Shown piece after piece: positions 25,894 through 34,142 of a stretch of 64,000 nucleotides of DNA (its first letter is position 1; each line of letters begins with the position of its first letter). The notes beneath the pieces are model-generated. The model made no database searches, was not told the DNA's origin, and saw only the letters and a program-made list of their open reading frames with translations. The stretch is from contig JAJEGH010000030.1 in assembly GCA_022819985.1 (NCBI GenBank), forward strand, positions 54,020 through 118,019. The letters are read 5' to 3'. Source of the stretch: Alphaproteobacteria bacterium. Lineage in GTDB: Bacteria > Pseudomonadota > Alphaproteobacteria > Bin65. The position numbers were made by a program, and so were the translations under genes.

Positions 25894-26091
25894 TTACAGG
25901 TTCTTGACCCGCTCGGAAAATACTTCGTGAATCTTGTTCAGATGTTCCGCGAGCCACTCGTGCTGCCGGGGCCAATCATCCTCGTTCAAAGGGTCCACGT
26001 CGCGAAGACAATACGCGATCCGGCTGGCGCGTCGTCCCGATAACTTCTCCTTTCGAGGATTCCGCTGCGAAACCCCTCGCCGGCATTCCTT
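25894..26091 (-). pseudogene. Gene remnant: C-terminal piece of a DUF4268-like protein
   Basis: Directly after the higA-type stop (26092) the same reading frame stays open for 65 codons to a TAA at 25894. No usable start codon is present. The translation ends ASRIAYCLRDVDPLNEDD, then WPRQHEWLAEHLNKIHEVFS, then ERVKNL. This resembles the conserved C terminus of DUF4268-domain proteins (W..QH.WL...L...H..F..R...L) as I remember them. I read it as the surviving end of a gene replaced or cut by the toxin-antitoxin module. Alternatively it is an extension reached by stop-codon readthrough. Confidence 0.45.
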
Positions 26092-26490
26092 CTACTTGCG
26101 CGCGCCTTCCGACAGTTCGTCCCCTGCCGCCTGCGCGACCCATCGTGGCCGATCGTCCGGTTTCGAAACGATCCGGCCTTTCGTCACCGGACGAAGGCGC
26201 AGGCCGAGGGCTTGCAGCACGTTCAGCACGGTTGCGAAACCCGGGTTTCCATCGCGCGAAAGCGCCTTGTACAGGCTTTCCCTACCCAGCCCGGACTTCG
26301 CCGCGACGGCGGTCATTCCCCTGGAACGGGCCACGTCTCCGAGCGCTCCCGCGATCACGCCCGGATCGCCATCCTCGAACGCCGCTTCGAGATAAGCCAC
26401 GACATCGCCCTCGTCTTCCAGATAGTCCGCAGGGTCCCATGGGCGGGTCTTCGACCTTGCGACAGCCGCTTCCGTTCGCGGTCCATTCAT
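26092..26490 (-). CDS. HigA-type antitoxin (probable addiction-module antidote, XRE-like)
   Basis: This is a 132-residue antitoxin. The central segment VAYLEAAFEDGDPGVIAGALGDVARSRGMTAVAAKSGLGRESLYKALSRDGNPGFATVLNVLQALGLRL is the family's hallmark. The key residues are YLE.A.ED.DP..I..ALGD.AR..GM...A...GL.RE.LYKALS..GNP.F.T...V..ALGL. It overlaps the toxin gene by four bases (ATGA). The C-terminal 30 residues are basic. It should bind the operator at 26805-26822 with the toxin. Confidence 0.9.
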   Translation of the reverse strand: MNGPRTEAAVARSKTRPWDPADYLEDEGDVVAYLEAAFEDGDPGVIAGALGDVARSRGMTAVAAKSGLGRESLYKALSRDGNPGFATVLNVLQALGLRLRPVTKGRIVSKPDDRPRWVAQAAGDELSEGARK

Positions 26491-26795
26491 GAGCTGCCTC
26501 CTTTCACCAGCTCCCGCGCCAGCTCGCGGGCCCTTTCGACATCTTGCCGCTGGGTGCTCTTATCGCCACCGAGCAGCAGCACCGCCAAATCCCCATCGAT
26601 CCGAAGGAAATACACGCGATAGCCCGGCCCATAGTCGATCCGAAGCTCCGAAACGCCTTCGCCCACCGGGCGCACATCTCCCGGGTTGCCCGCCGACAGT
26701 CTCCCGATGCGGATAAGAATCCGCGCTTTTGCGTCTCTGTCGCGAAGCTTTCGGTACCAGCTCTCATACGCGTCGGTCCGACGGATCTCGATCAC
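26487..26795 (-). CDS. RelE/ParE-superfamily toxin (addiction-module killer protein)
   Basis: This is a 102-residue toxin with the typical opening IEIRRTDAYESWYRKLRDRDAKARILIRI (key residues F/Y..WY..L.D..AKA.I..RI). It also has the central VGEGVSELRIDYGPGYRVYF and the ending LLLGGDKSTQRQDVERARELA (GGDKSTQ..DI..A..L). It starts at GTG 26795 with no clear ribosome-binding site and lies only 10 bases from an inverted repeat. The family blocks growth by mRNA cleavage. Confidence 0.9.
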   Translation of the reverse strand: MIEIRRTDAYESWYRKLRDRDAKARILIRIGRLSAGNPGDVRPVGEGVSELRIDYGPGYRVYFLRIDGDLAVLLLGGDKSTQRQDVERARELARELVKGGSS

Positions 26796-26804
26796 GGATC
26801 AACC

Positions 26805-26822
26805 TGTATCCCACAAGATACA
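26805..26822. promoter_or_regulatory. Operator-like inverted repeat of the second toxin-antitoxin module
   Basis: TGTATC-CCACAA-GATACA is a perfect 6-bp inverted repeat with a 6-base spacer. It lies 10 bases upstream of the toxin GTG start at 26795, the expected site for autoregulation. Confidence 0.55.
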
Positions 26823-26884
26823 TTTAGGCAATGCCTCCCGGCCGCCAACGCCGCGATGCCGTCCGGCTCCGGTCGGTTTGCGCG

Positions 26885-27676
26885 TCAATTGTATCGGACC
26901 CGCCGGGCCAGCGGGTCGATTACCAGCTTTTCGCCGGCGATGAACAGGATCACGACGGCGAAGCAGGCGGCGAACACGGTGGCGGCGTCGGACAGGGTCT
27001 GCGCCCGCAGCATCAGGAAGCCGAGGCCGCTCTCGGTGCCGAACAGTTCGGCGACCAGCGCGATCTTCCAGCCGACGCCGTAGGCGATGCGCAGGGCCGC
27101 CACGATATACGGCATGAGCAGCGGGATGGTGACCAGGAAGAGCGTCTTGGGCCGGGACCGCGTGAAGCTGCGCGCCATCTCCATCGCCTCGGCGTCGAGC
27201 TCGCGCAGACCCTGGGCGACGTTGACCAGGCAGAAGGGGGTGAGGATCGCGACCTCGACGAAGACGATGGTCTCGTGGGACGGGCCGAACCAGATGCTGG
27301 CGACGATCGCCCAGCCGACCGAGGGAAAGGCGTTCAGGAAGGGCTGGATGCGGCCGTAGACGATGACGTCGAGCGCCGGATAGCGGCGCGGCAGGAAGGC
27401 GAGCACCGTGCCGAGCACGACCGCGGCGATCACCGAGATGACGACGCGCAGCATGCTGGTGAGCGTGTGCGCGAGCTGCTCCGGCTCGGTGAACAGTTCG
27501 GCGGTCGTGACCGCAACCGTCCAGGGGTCGGGCATCACCGCTTCGGACAGGTCGCGCGAGACCGCCCACCAGCCGACCACCGCGGCGACGATCAACCCTT
27601 CGGCCAGCGCGACCGGCAACGGCCGGACGCCGGCGGCGCGCGCGGCGATGCGGGAGGACGGGACGTCAGCCGGCAT
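26885..27676 (-). CDS. ABC transporter permease (SsuC/TauC-like), second of two
   Basis: This 263-residue inner-membrane permease of the nitrate/sulfonate/taurine class has about six hydrophobic segments. The EAA-type cytoplasmic loop contacting the ATPase is REL..EAMEMARSFTRSRPKTLFLVTIPLLMPYIVAALR (key residues E.A......R...F....P...P.I...LR). The start overlaps the end of the other permease gene by 11 bases. With its partner it probably forms a heterodimeric channel, which is less common than the homodimers of SsuC. Confidence 0.9.
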   Translation of the reverse strand: MPADVPSSRIAARAAGVRPLPVALAEGLIVAAVVGWWAVSRDLSEAVMPDPWTVAVTTAELFTEPEQLAHTLTSMLRVVISVIAAVVLGTVLAFLPRRYPALDVIVYGRIQPFLNAFPSVGWAIVASIWFGPSHETIVFVEVAILTPFCLVNVAQGLRELDAEAMEMARSFTRSRPKTLFLVTIPLLMPYIVAALRIAYGVGWKIALVAELFGTESGLGFLMLRAQTLSDAATVFAACFAVVILFIAGEKLVIDPLARRVRYN

Positions 27677-28466
27677 GATGGCGCGCCAGGCGCTTCTGGA
27701 CCGGATCGAAGACGAACCGCTCCACGCTGTAGACGAAGGCGATGATGATCAGGATGATGCCGAAGATCAGCGGCGTGTCGAAATCGTTGCGCGCCAGGTT
27801 GAGCAGGTAGCCCAGCCCGCTGTTGCCGCCGAACAGCTCGGCGGTCAGCGCCACTTTCCACGAAACGCCGAAGCTGATGCGCAGCGTGGCGAACATGAAC
27901 GGGAACAGCGCCGGCAGGACGAGCAGCAGCAGGGCGCGCAGCCGGCGGCGCGAGAAGCTGCGCACCATCTCCAGCAGTTCCGGGTCGAGCGCTTCCAGCC
28001 CTTCGCGCATGTTGATGATGGCGAAGGGGATCAGCACCATGCTGATGACGAAGACGACGGTGAAATCGTTCACGCCGAACCAGATGATCGCCAGCATGGT
28101 CCAGCCGATGCCGGGATAGGAGTTCAGGAAGGGCGTGAGGCGGCCGTGCATCATCCGCCGCGTGACGCCCAGATACCAGGGCAGCAGCGCCAGCGCGAAG
28201 CCGATGACGAACGAGATGACCACCGCGGCGATGATGTGCCCGAACGACCAGAACATGTGGCCGATTTCGTGGGCATCGGTGAAGAAGATGCCGAGGCGCT
28301 CGGCGACCGCGAAGGGCCCCGGCATCTGGTAGCTCTCCACCGAGGCGCCCCAGGCCGCCCAGGCGCCGAGCACCCCGAGCGTGAAGAGATGCGCCGCAAG
28401 GCGCGCCTTGCGCCCTGCGGCGGCCCCGGCTGCCGCCGGGGCCGTTACCGCTGCCGGAGCGTCCAA
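27666..28466 (-). CDS. ABC transporter permease (SsuC/TauC-like), first of two
   Basis: This 266-residue permease is paralogous to the downstream one. It has TM segments and an EAA-type loop (LEALDPELLEMVRSFSRRRLRALLLLVLPALFPFMFATLR, key residues E.....R.....LP...P....LR). The frame begins with TTG at 28466, and no better ATG occurs before the first membrane segment. The Ala-rich N terminus is not conserved, so the exact start is uncertain. It lies 25 bases after the binding-protein gene. Confidence 0.88.
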   Translation of the reverse strand: MDAPAAVTAPAAAGAAAGRKARLAAHLFTLGVLGAWAAWGASVESYQMPGPFAVAERLGIFFTDAHEIGHMFWSFGHIIAAVVISFVIGFALALLPWYLGVTRRMMHGRLTPFLNSYPGIGWTMLAIIWFGVNDFTVVFVISMVLIPFAIINMREGLEALDPELLEMVRSFSRRRLRALLLLVLPALFPFMFATLRISFGVSWKVALTAELFGGNSGLGYLLNLARNDFDTPLIFGIILIIIAFVYSVERFVFDPVQKRLARHHAG

Positions 28467-28491
28467 GAATCCGGCTCGCGCATCCTGGCGG

Positions 28492-29493
28492 CTATTCGCG
28501 GACGGCGTGCTCCCAGACCACGTCGGCGGCCTTCGGCACCGACTTGAGGATGCCCATCTCCTTGGCGCCGGCCCAGATCGTCTCCATCGCCTTCATGTCG
28601 GCGTCGGAAACCGCGCCGGGGAAGTAGGAGTAATCCTTCATCCAGGCCTTGAAATAGGCCGCGCTGATCTTGCCGCCCTTGGCGATCGCCGCGCCGACCT
28701 CGTCGGGGTTCTTCACGGCATACTGCACCGATTCGTACAGCATCCGGTTGAATTCCCTGAAGGCCTCCGGCCGCTTGGCCAGCTTCTCGGGATAGGTCAC
28801 GTTGACCGCGGCCACGGTATCGACGCCGTAGAGTTCCCGGATATCCTGGTTGGTCCAGGCGAGCACCCGGTAGTTGCCCGAGCCGCGCGCCTTGTAGGCC
28901 TGGGAATGGATCAGCGTCGCGGCGTCGACCCGGCCGGTCTCCAGCGCGGTCAGCAGGGCCGGCGCCGGGATCTGCACCCAGTTCATATCGCCGCCCTTGT
29001 AGGAGATGTTCAGCTTGTACTTCTTCATCAGCGCGAGGCGGATCCAGGTCGTGCCGGTCGCGCGCAGGGCGTAGTTGCCGATGGTCTTGCCCTTGAGATC
29101 GGCCATGGTCTTGTAGGGGCTGTCCTTCTTGACCCAGATGCCGGCGCCCAGCCCGCCCTTGCCGGCGCGCAGCGCGCTGGACAGAACGACCAGCTTGAGC
29201 CCGCGCTTGGCGGCGAGCGGGATCGCCATGACAGCGTTCATCAGGACGTCGAAACGCTTGGTGGGCGTGGACTGAATCAGCGCGGGGATGGCCAGCGCCT
29301 TGCCCTCGATCTCGATCTTGTCGGACTTCACGATGCCCTGCTTGATGGCGTAGAGCACGCCTTCGAGCGCCGGATCGATCAGGTAGCCGTAAGTGACTTT
29401 TTCCTTGGCGGCAGCCGGCGCGGCACTAAGCCCCAGAGCCAGGGCTCCGGCGCACAGGCCGGCGAGCCCCTGCGAAAATTGACGTCGGATCAT
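28492..29493 (-). CDS. ABC transporter substrate-binding protein (NMT1/SsuA-like)
   Basis: This 333-residue periplasmic protein has a clear signal peptide (LAGLCAGALALGLSAAPAAA, cleavage after AAA near residue 29). The mature part follows the NMT1/SsuA fold: KEKVTYGYLIDPALEGVLYAIKQG, MADLKGKTIGNYALRATGTTW, and PAPALLTALETGRVDAATLIHSQAYKA. The start codon overlaps the ATPase stop (ATGA). The ligand could be a sulfonate, nitrate-like anion, pyrimidine or thiamine precursor and cannot be read from sequence. Confidence 0.9.
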   Translation of the reverse strand: MIRRQFSQGLAGLCAGALALGLSAAPAAAKEKVTYGYLIDPALEGVLYAIKQGIVKSDKIEIEGKALAIPALIQSTPTKRFDVLMNAVMAIPLAAKRGLKLVVLSSALRAGKGGLGAGIWVKKDSPYKTMADLKGKTIGNYALRATGTTWIRLALMKKYKLNISYKGGDMNWVQIPAPALLTALETGRVDAATLIHSQAYKARGSGNYRVLAWTNQDIRELYGVDTVAAVNVTYPEKLAKRPEAFREFNRMLYESVQYAVKNPDEVGAAIAKGGKISAAYFKAWMKDYSYFPGAVSDADMKAMETIWAGAKEMGILKSVPKAADVVWEHAVRE

Positions 29494-30308
29494 GATATTT
29501 CTCCCTCCTCATTGACTGTTCCCGGCTCCAGACGGCGGAACAGGGTCACGAGCCGCTCGCGCCGCTCGCGCAGGCTGAGCGTCTTGCCGATGTCGCGCGG
29601 CCGCGCTTCGTCGATCTCGATCACGTCCAGCACCGAGGTCGGCTTGTTAGACAATAGCAGGATACGGTCGGCAAGCACCAAGGCTTCGTCGATATCGTGG
29701 GTGACGAAGACGATAGTCTTGCCGGTCTCGCGCCAGATGCGGATGATCTCCTGGCGCATGCGGCGGCGCGTGTTGAGGTCGAGGGCGGAGAACGGCTCGT
29801 CCATCAGGATGATGTCCGGCTCGACCGAAAGCGCCCGGGCGATCGCCACGCGCTGGCGCTCGCCGCCGGAGAGCATCGCCGGAAATTTGGCCGTGTCGGC
29901 GGCCAGGCCGACCAGATCGAGCAGTTGTCCGGCCCGCGCCGTCTTTTCCGCTTTCGCGATGCCGTCGAAACGCAGGTCCATGCCCAGCATGACGTTGCCG
30001 AGCGCGGTGCGCCAGGGCACCAGGCGGGGCGACTGGAAGACATAGGCCAGCCGGTCCCAGGCTTCGGCCGGCGTCCGCCCCTCGATCTCGACCCGGCCGC
30101 CCTGGATCGCCAGCAGGTCGCCCATCAGCCTGAGCGAGGTCGACTTGCCGCAGCCGCTCGGCCCCAGGATGCACAGGAACTCGCCCGCTTTCACATCGAA
30201 AGACAGCCGGTCGTAGATCGTCTCGGCGCCGAAGCGGACGGTCACCTCGTCGAAGCGGACGACCGGCGCGGCGGCGCCCGGACCGGCCGGGGCTCCGGCT
30301 TCGGCCAT
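29490..30308 (-). CDS. ABC transporter ATP-binding protein (SsuB/TauB-like)
   Basis: This is a 272-residue ATPase with Walker A GPSGCGKST, a Q-loop VFQSPRLVPW, signature LSGGERQRVAIARAL, Walker B IILMDEPFSALD and an H-loop VFVTHDIDEAL. The VPWRTALGNV segment is typical of the nitrate/sulfonate class. It lies 3 bases after the AI-2E-type gene and overlaps the binding-protein gene, completing a transporter with two permeases. Confidence 0.95.
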   Translation of the reverse strand: MAEAGAPAGPGAAAPVVRFDEVTVRFGAETIYDRLSFDVKAGEFLCILGPSGCGKSTSLRLMGDLLAIQGGRVEIEGRTPAEAWDRLAYVFQSPRLVPWRTALGNVMLGMDLRFDGIAKAEKTARAGQLLDLVGLAADTAKFPAMLSGGERQRVAIARALSVEPDIILMDEPFSALDLNTRRRMRQEIIRIWRETGKTIVFVTHDIDEALVLADRILLLSNKPTSVLDVIEIDEARPRDIGKTLSLRERRERLVTLFRRLEPGTVNEEGEIS

Positions 30309-30311
30309 CGG

Positions 30312-31466
30312 CTATTCCGCCGCCCGTTCGGCGGCGACCGCCCGGTTCGAATCGATCCTGCCGTTGGCCGACAGCATGACGGCGAGCGGCCGGGTCGTCT
30401 CGAACTTGGCCAGCACGATATTCAGGATCACCATGATCGGCACGCACAGGAACATGCCGATGATGCCCCAGATGCTGCCCCACAGGATCAGCGACATGAT
30501 GATGACCAGCGAACTCAGGTTGAGCGACCGGCCCATCATGCGCGGCTCGACGAAATTGTTGATCACGGTCGGGATCGCGATCAGCACGACGATCACCGAA
30601 ACGATCAGCGGGATGCTGGTGAACTGCACGATCATCAGCATTGCCGGGAAGAACACGGCGAGGATCGCGCCGATGGTCGGGATATAGTTCAGCAGGAAGA
30701 ACAGGACGGCCCAGAACTCGGCGAAATCGACGCCGGCCAGCTTCATCGCCGCATAGCACAGCACCGCCACGGCCGCCGACAGCCAGGTCTTGATCCGCAT
30801 GTAGGTGTTGATGTCCTCGCCGATCTCCCGGATGGCCGTGTGCAGGTTTTCCCGGTGGGTGTCGGTCCGCGCGATCGCGTTCAGCTTGCGCCGGAAGGTC
30901 CAGGTTTCGAGCAGCAGGAACAGGACATAGACGATGATCAGGCCCATATCCTGGACCAAGCCGCCGATCGCGCTGGCCGCGCGGGAGAGATATTCCTGCG
31001 GCCTCAGGTTCGCGATGAACTCGCGCAAGGGGTTCTCGCCCTCGTAGCCGGTCAGCTTCAGCGTGTTGCCGATGATGTCGTTGATCCGGTCCTGGTATTT
31101 CGGGATCGAGGCGATGACCCCGTTGATGCTGGAGTTGATCAGCACCACGATCAGCGTGATCGCCAGGACGGTCGCCGCGATGGCGAGGATCATGGCGATG
31201 GCGTCCGGCACAGGGATGCGGGTGTATTTTGCGCTCTGCTTGAAAGATTCCTTGAGCGCGATCATCAGATACCAGATCGCGATCGCGACCACGAAAGGCA
31301 CCAGGAAGTCCCGGCCGACGACGAGAACGAAGAACAGCAGCGCGACCAGCCCCAGGGCGGCGGCGATATTGAGGAAGCGCAGCCGCCCCGGCGCTTCGGC
31401 GAGGAAATGCCGCCGCGCGCGCGGGCCGTCCGCAACGCGACCGTCCGTCCGGGATTCGTCGGTCAT
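30312..31466 (-). CDS. AI-2E family transporter (PerM-like)
   Basis: This 384-residue polytopic membrane protein has about seven to eight hydrophobic segments. It carries the family landmarks NYIPTIGAILAVFFPAML and IPTVINNFVEPRMMGRSLNLSSLVIIMSLILWGSIWGIIGMFLCVPIM (key residues N..EP...G..L..S.L...........WG..G....VP). Family members export signalling molecules or act as Na+/H+-type antiporters. I prefer the ATG at 31466; an in-frame ATG at 31523 would add 19 residues. It heads the transcription unit of the SsuABC-like importer, an unusual pairing. Confidence 0.85.
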   Translation of the reverse strand: MTDESRTDGRVADGPRARRHFLAEAPGRLRFLNIAAALGLVALLFFVLVVGRDFLVPFVVAIAIWYLMIALKESFKQSAKYTRIPVPDAIAMILAIAATVLAITLIVVLINSSINGVIASIPKYQDRINDIIGNTLKLTGYEGENPLREFIANLRPQEYLSRAASAIGGLVQDMGLIIVYVLFLLLETWTFRRKLNAIARTDTHRENLHTAIREIGEDINTYMRIKTWLSAAVAVLCYAAMKLAGVDFAEFWAVLFFLLNYIPTIGAILAVFFPAMLMIVQFTSIPLIVSVIVVLIAIPTVINNFVEPRMMGRSLNLSSLVIIMSLILWGSIWGIIGMFLCVPIMVILNIVLAKFETTRPLAVMLSANGRIDSNRAVAAERAAE

Positions 31467-31735
31467 GCAGCCGTCCTGGAATCGACGCGGTTCATCGGCC
31501 ATCTTCCCGCATGTCGCCGCCAAGAATGCCGGGCGAACCGCCGCGGATCAAGCACGGCGGAAATGGCGTAGCGACCCGGTTCGATTTTCGGTGTCGAACA
31601 AGGGGCCGGCTCCTCCGACCGTCGTTTCGACCGGAACGCCGAAGACGTGGAACGGAGAAATGACGGGAAGGGAAGTCGGGGACCGCAATTCGAACCGAGT
31701 CATTACCCGAAAGGCGCGAGCGGGCTCGTTCGGTC

Positions 31736-32425
31736 TCAGTCTTTCACGGCATAGCGTCGTTCGAGGCGCTGCGTGTAGAGCGCGATCGGATAGATGTAGG
31801 CAAAAAACAGCAACAGCAGGAAGCCGTAGAACGGCACCAGGAACTCAGGCTTTCCGCCCGCCGCCTCCATGGCCTCCTGGGCGGTGCCCAGGGCCTCCTG
31901 TACGCCGAGGATTGCGGCCATCGGCGTGCCGAGGGCCAGCAGCGCATACCAGTTCATCCAGGGCGGCAGCATCCGCTTGTAGCATTGCGGCAGCAGGATC
32001 TTCCAGAAGACCTGCCGGCGCGTGAAGGCGAGGCTCTCCGCGGCTTCCGTCTGTCCGGTCGGCACCGACCGGATCGCCCCGCGCACAATTTCGGCCACGT
32101 TTGCGGTGACCGGAAGCGAAAAAGCGATCGTCGCCTTCAGCCAGTCGGGGATGAACGCAACCCCGAAGCCCGGGATTTTCACCTCGAACGGCAGCGCCAG
32201 CAGGAATATGAACAGCACCACCAGCCAGGGGCTGTTCCTGATCGAGGTGTTGACGAACCGCGTCGGGAGACGCACGGCGGCACGCCGGCTCAGCAACATC
32301 ATGCCGACGAAAAAACCGGCCACGGTAGCTATTGCCATCGCGATGAAGCTCATCGCAAGGTTCAGCAGAAACCCCTGCAATATCAGGGGAATCCAGACGA
32401 ACAGGGTCTCGATTGCATCCAGCAT
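31736..32425 (-). CDS. Amino-acid ABC transporter permease (HisM/GlnP class), second of two
   Basis: This 229-residue permease of the polar amino-acid class starts at ATG 32425. It has several membrane segments and the class-typical NTSIRNSPWLVVLFIF and REGAIRSVPTGQTEAAESLAFTRRQVFWKILLPQCYKRMLPPWMN regions (here VRGAIRSVPTGQTEAAESL; key residues G.RS.P.GQ.EAA..L......F..I.LPQ). It follows its partner permease by 11 bases. No ATPase gene is in this cluster. Confidence 0.9.
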   Translation of the reverse strand: MLDAIETLFVWIPLILQGFLLNLAMSFIAMAIATVAGFFVGMMLLSRRAAVRLPTRFVNTSIRNSPWLVVLFIFLLALPFEVKIPGFGVAFIPDWLKATIAFSLPVTANVAEIVRGAIRSVPTGQTEAAESLAFTRRQVFWKILLPQCYKRMLPPWMNWYALLALGTPMAAILGVQEALGTAQEAMEAAGGKPEFLVPFYGFLLLLFFAYIYPIALYTQRLERRYAVKD

Positions 32426-32436
32426 GATCGGGCCCG

Positions 32437-33180
32437 TCAGCCGAATCCCGACAGGGCGAGGCGACGCTCTAGCCAGCCGAGGAAAACGGATAGAAGGCTC
32501 ACGACAACGACGTAGAACAGGAAGAGGAGGATCATCATCTCCGGCACGTTGACATTGTCCGACCACACCTGGTTGAGCGTGTAGGTCATTTCCGGCACCG
32601 CGATGACGTAGGCGAGCGACGTCGTCTTCGCGAGGCTCACCAGGTTGTTCGAGAGGGCCGGCAGGCAGAAGCGGAAGGCCAGCGGCAGCGTGACGTAGGC
32701 ATAGATTTGCAGCCGGGAGAAACCGAGGCTTTCCGCGCCCTCGACCGTGGCGCGGGGAACCGCCTCCAGCCCCGCGCGAAAGATTTCCACGTTGAAGGCA
32801 CCGCCGAAGATGCCGAGCGAAATGACGGCCCAGCCGAAGGCCGTGATCAGGGGCTCGTAGTAGCCGCCGGCATCGACCTGCGGAACGAAGGCGCCGAAGC
32901 CGAAGTAGAAAAACAGGAGTTGGACGACGGGCGGCGTATTGCGGAAGCCCTGGATGTAGGCGCCCATCCCCCACCTTATCGCACGGGACCGGGACCCCTG
33001 GGCCCAAGCGCCCAGCACACCGATGACAATGGAAAGAACGAGGCAGAGCAAAATCAGACCGATCGACAGCATCGCGCCATCGACGAAGCGGTCGTACTCG
33101 TAGCGCTCGTAGAAGACGATGAAATTCCAGCCCGTCGCCTTGTAGAGAGACGCAAAGGCCGGAGCCATCCACTCGAACAT
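32437..33180 (-). CDS. Amino-acid ABC transporter permease (HisQ/GlnP class), first of two
   Basis: This 247-residue permease has the class pattern YIQGFRNTPPVVQLLFFYFG and NVEIFRAGLEAVPRATVEGAESLGFSRLQIYAYVTLPLAFRFCLPALSNN (key residues E..RAGL.AVP....E.A.SLG.S.......LP.A.R...P...N). I chose ATG 33180; the open frame continues upstream to 33360 without family similarity. The binding-protein gene ends 101 bases before it. Together with the 31736 gene it forms the membrane channel. Confidence 0.91.
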   Translation of the reverse strand: MFEWMAPAFASLYKATGWNFIVFYERYEYDRFVDGAMLSIGLILLCLVLSIVIGVLGAWAQGSRSRAIRWGMGAYIQGFRNTPPVVQLLFFYFGFGAFVPQVDAGGYYEPLITAFGWAVISLGIFGGAFNVEIFRAGLEAVPRATVEGAESLGFSRLQIYAYVTLPLAFRFCLPALSNNLVSLAKTTSLAYVIAVPEMTYTLNQVWSDNVNVPEMMILLFLFYVVVVSLLSVFLGWLERRLALSGFG

Positions 33181-33281
33181 GCCACACTCCCGGGGGCCGG
33201 CGCGCGCCGTCCGCTCCGGCCGGACATCGCGGGTAGGGCCGGGCGGCCGACTATGCGATCGGCCGCCCGGTGCGAGGTCGG

Positions 33282-34139
33282 CTATTTGCCGAGATATGCC
33301 CTGTTGTATTTGTGGGTCTTGTGCATCCCGGCGATCCACGGCGACGGCGGAACTCCCCACTTTTTCTCAAGTTCGATCAGGCGTCCCGACTCGTGCCAAT
33401 GGTAGACCATGCCGGACAGGAAGCGCCCGAACAGCGTGTCCCGCTCTTCCATGGGTACCGCCGCGCCCCAGGGATTCTCCCGGATGGTGGGTACGGGAGC
33501 CTCGTAGCCCTTCCATTCGCCCATCGCCAGATCCATGCCGATGGAACTGCTGTCGTACAGCCACGCCAGGCACTTGCCGCTGCGGAACGCCTCCTTGGCC
33601 TCCGAGTTTCCGGTAAACGCCATCACCTTGGCGCCGAACTGCGACTCGGCGATCTTGTTGTAGAAGACGCCCTGCTTGCCGCAAATCGGCTTGCCCCTGA
33701 TATCGTCCCAGCTTGAGACCGCGCCCTTCTTGGCCATCAGCGTCATGCCCGACGCCCAGTAGGACGGTTCGACAATGCCGACGATCTTGCGTCGGTCCGG
33801 CCGGTCGGACATGGCGCCGATCAGCAGGTCGACCTTGCCCTGTTGCAGGAACTGCATCCGGTTCGACGACCGGATGGGAACCAGTTCCAGCTTCACGCCC
33901 ATAGCCTTGGCAACGTCGTGCGCCAGATCGACCTCGATGCCTTTCAGGCTGCCGTCCTTCGCCCTGTACGCCCAGGGCACGAAGCGGCTCTGGACGCCGA
34001 TGCGAACGACGCCGCGCTCGAGGACCGCCTGCAGCCGTTCGTTCGCCGCCGACGCAATCTGCGGAACGGACGACGCGACGCCCGACAGCAGGGCCGCGCA
34101 AACGAGCGCTCCGGCGCTCTTCTTGAAGATGTTGAACAT
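33282..34139 (-). CDS. Amino-acid ABC transporter substrate-binding protein (family 3)
   Basis: This 285-residue periplasmic binding protein has a signal peptide (residues 1-32, ending SAANE). The family 3 signature is seen in LERGVVRIGVQSRFVPWAYRAKDGSLKGIEVDLAHDVAKAMGVKLELVPI (key residues G.L.VG......P......G...G...DLA...A...G..LE.V). VDLLIGAMSDRPDRR and the C-terminal WHESGRLIELEKKWG follow. It is 3 bases downstream of the GlpD-like oxidase gene and shares its transcript. Confidence 0.92.
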   Translation of the reverse strand: MFNIFKKSAGALVCAALLSGVASSVPQIASAANERLQAVLERGVVRIGVQSRFVPWAYRAKDGSLKGIEVDLAHDVAKAMGVKLELVPIRSSNRMQFLQQGKVDLLIGAMSDRPDRRKIVGIVEPSYWASGMTLMAKKGAVSSWDDIRGKPICGKQGVFYNKIAESQFGAKVMAFTGNSEAKEAFRSGKCLAWLYDSSSIGMDLAMGEWKGYEAPVPTIRENPWGAAVPMEERDTLFGRFLSGMVYHWHESGRLIELEKKWGVPPSPWIAGMHKTHKYNRAYLGK

Positions 34140-34142
34140 GAT

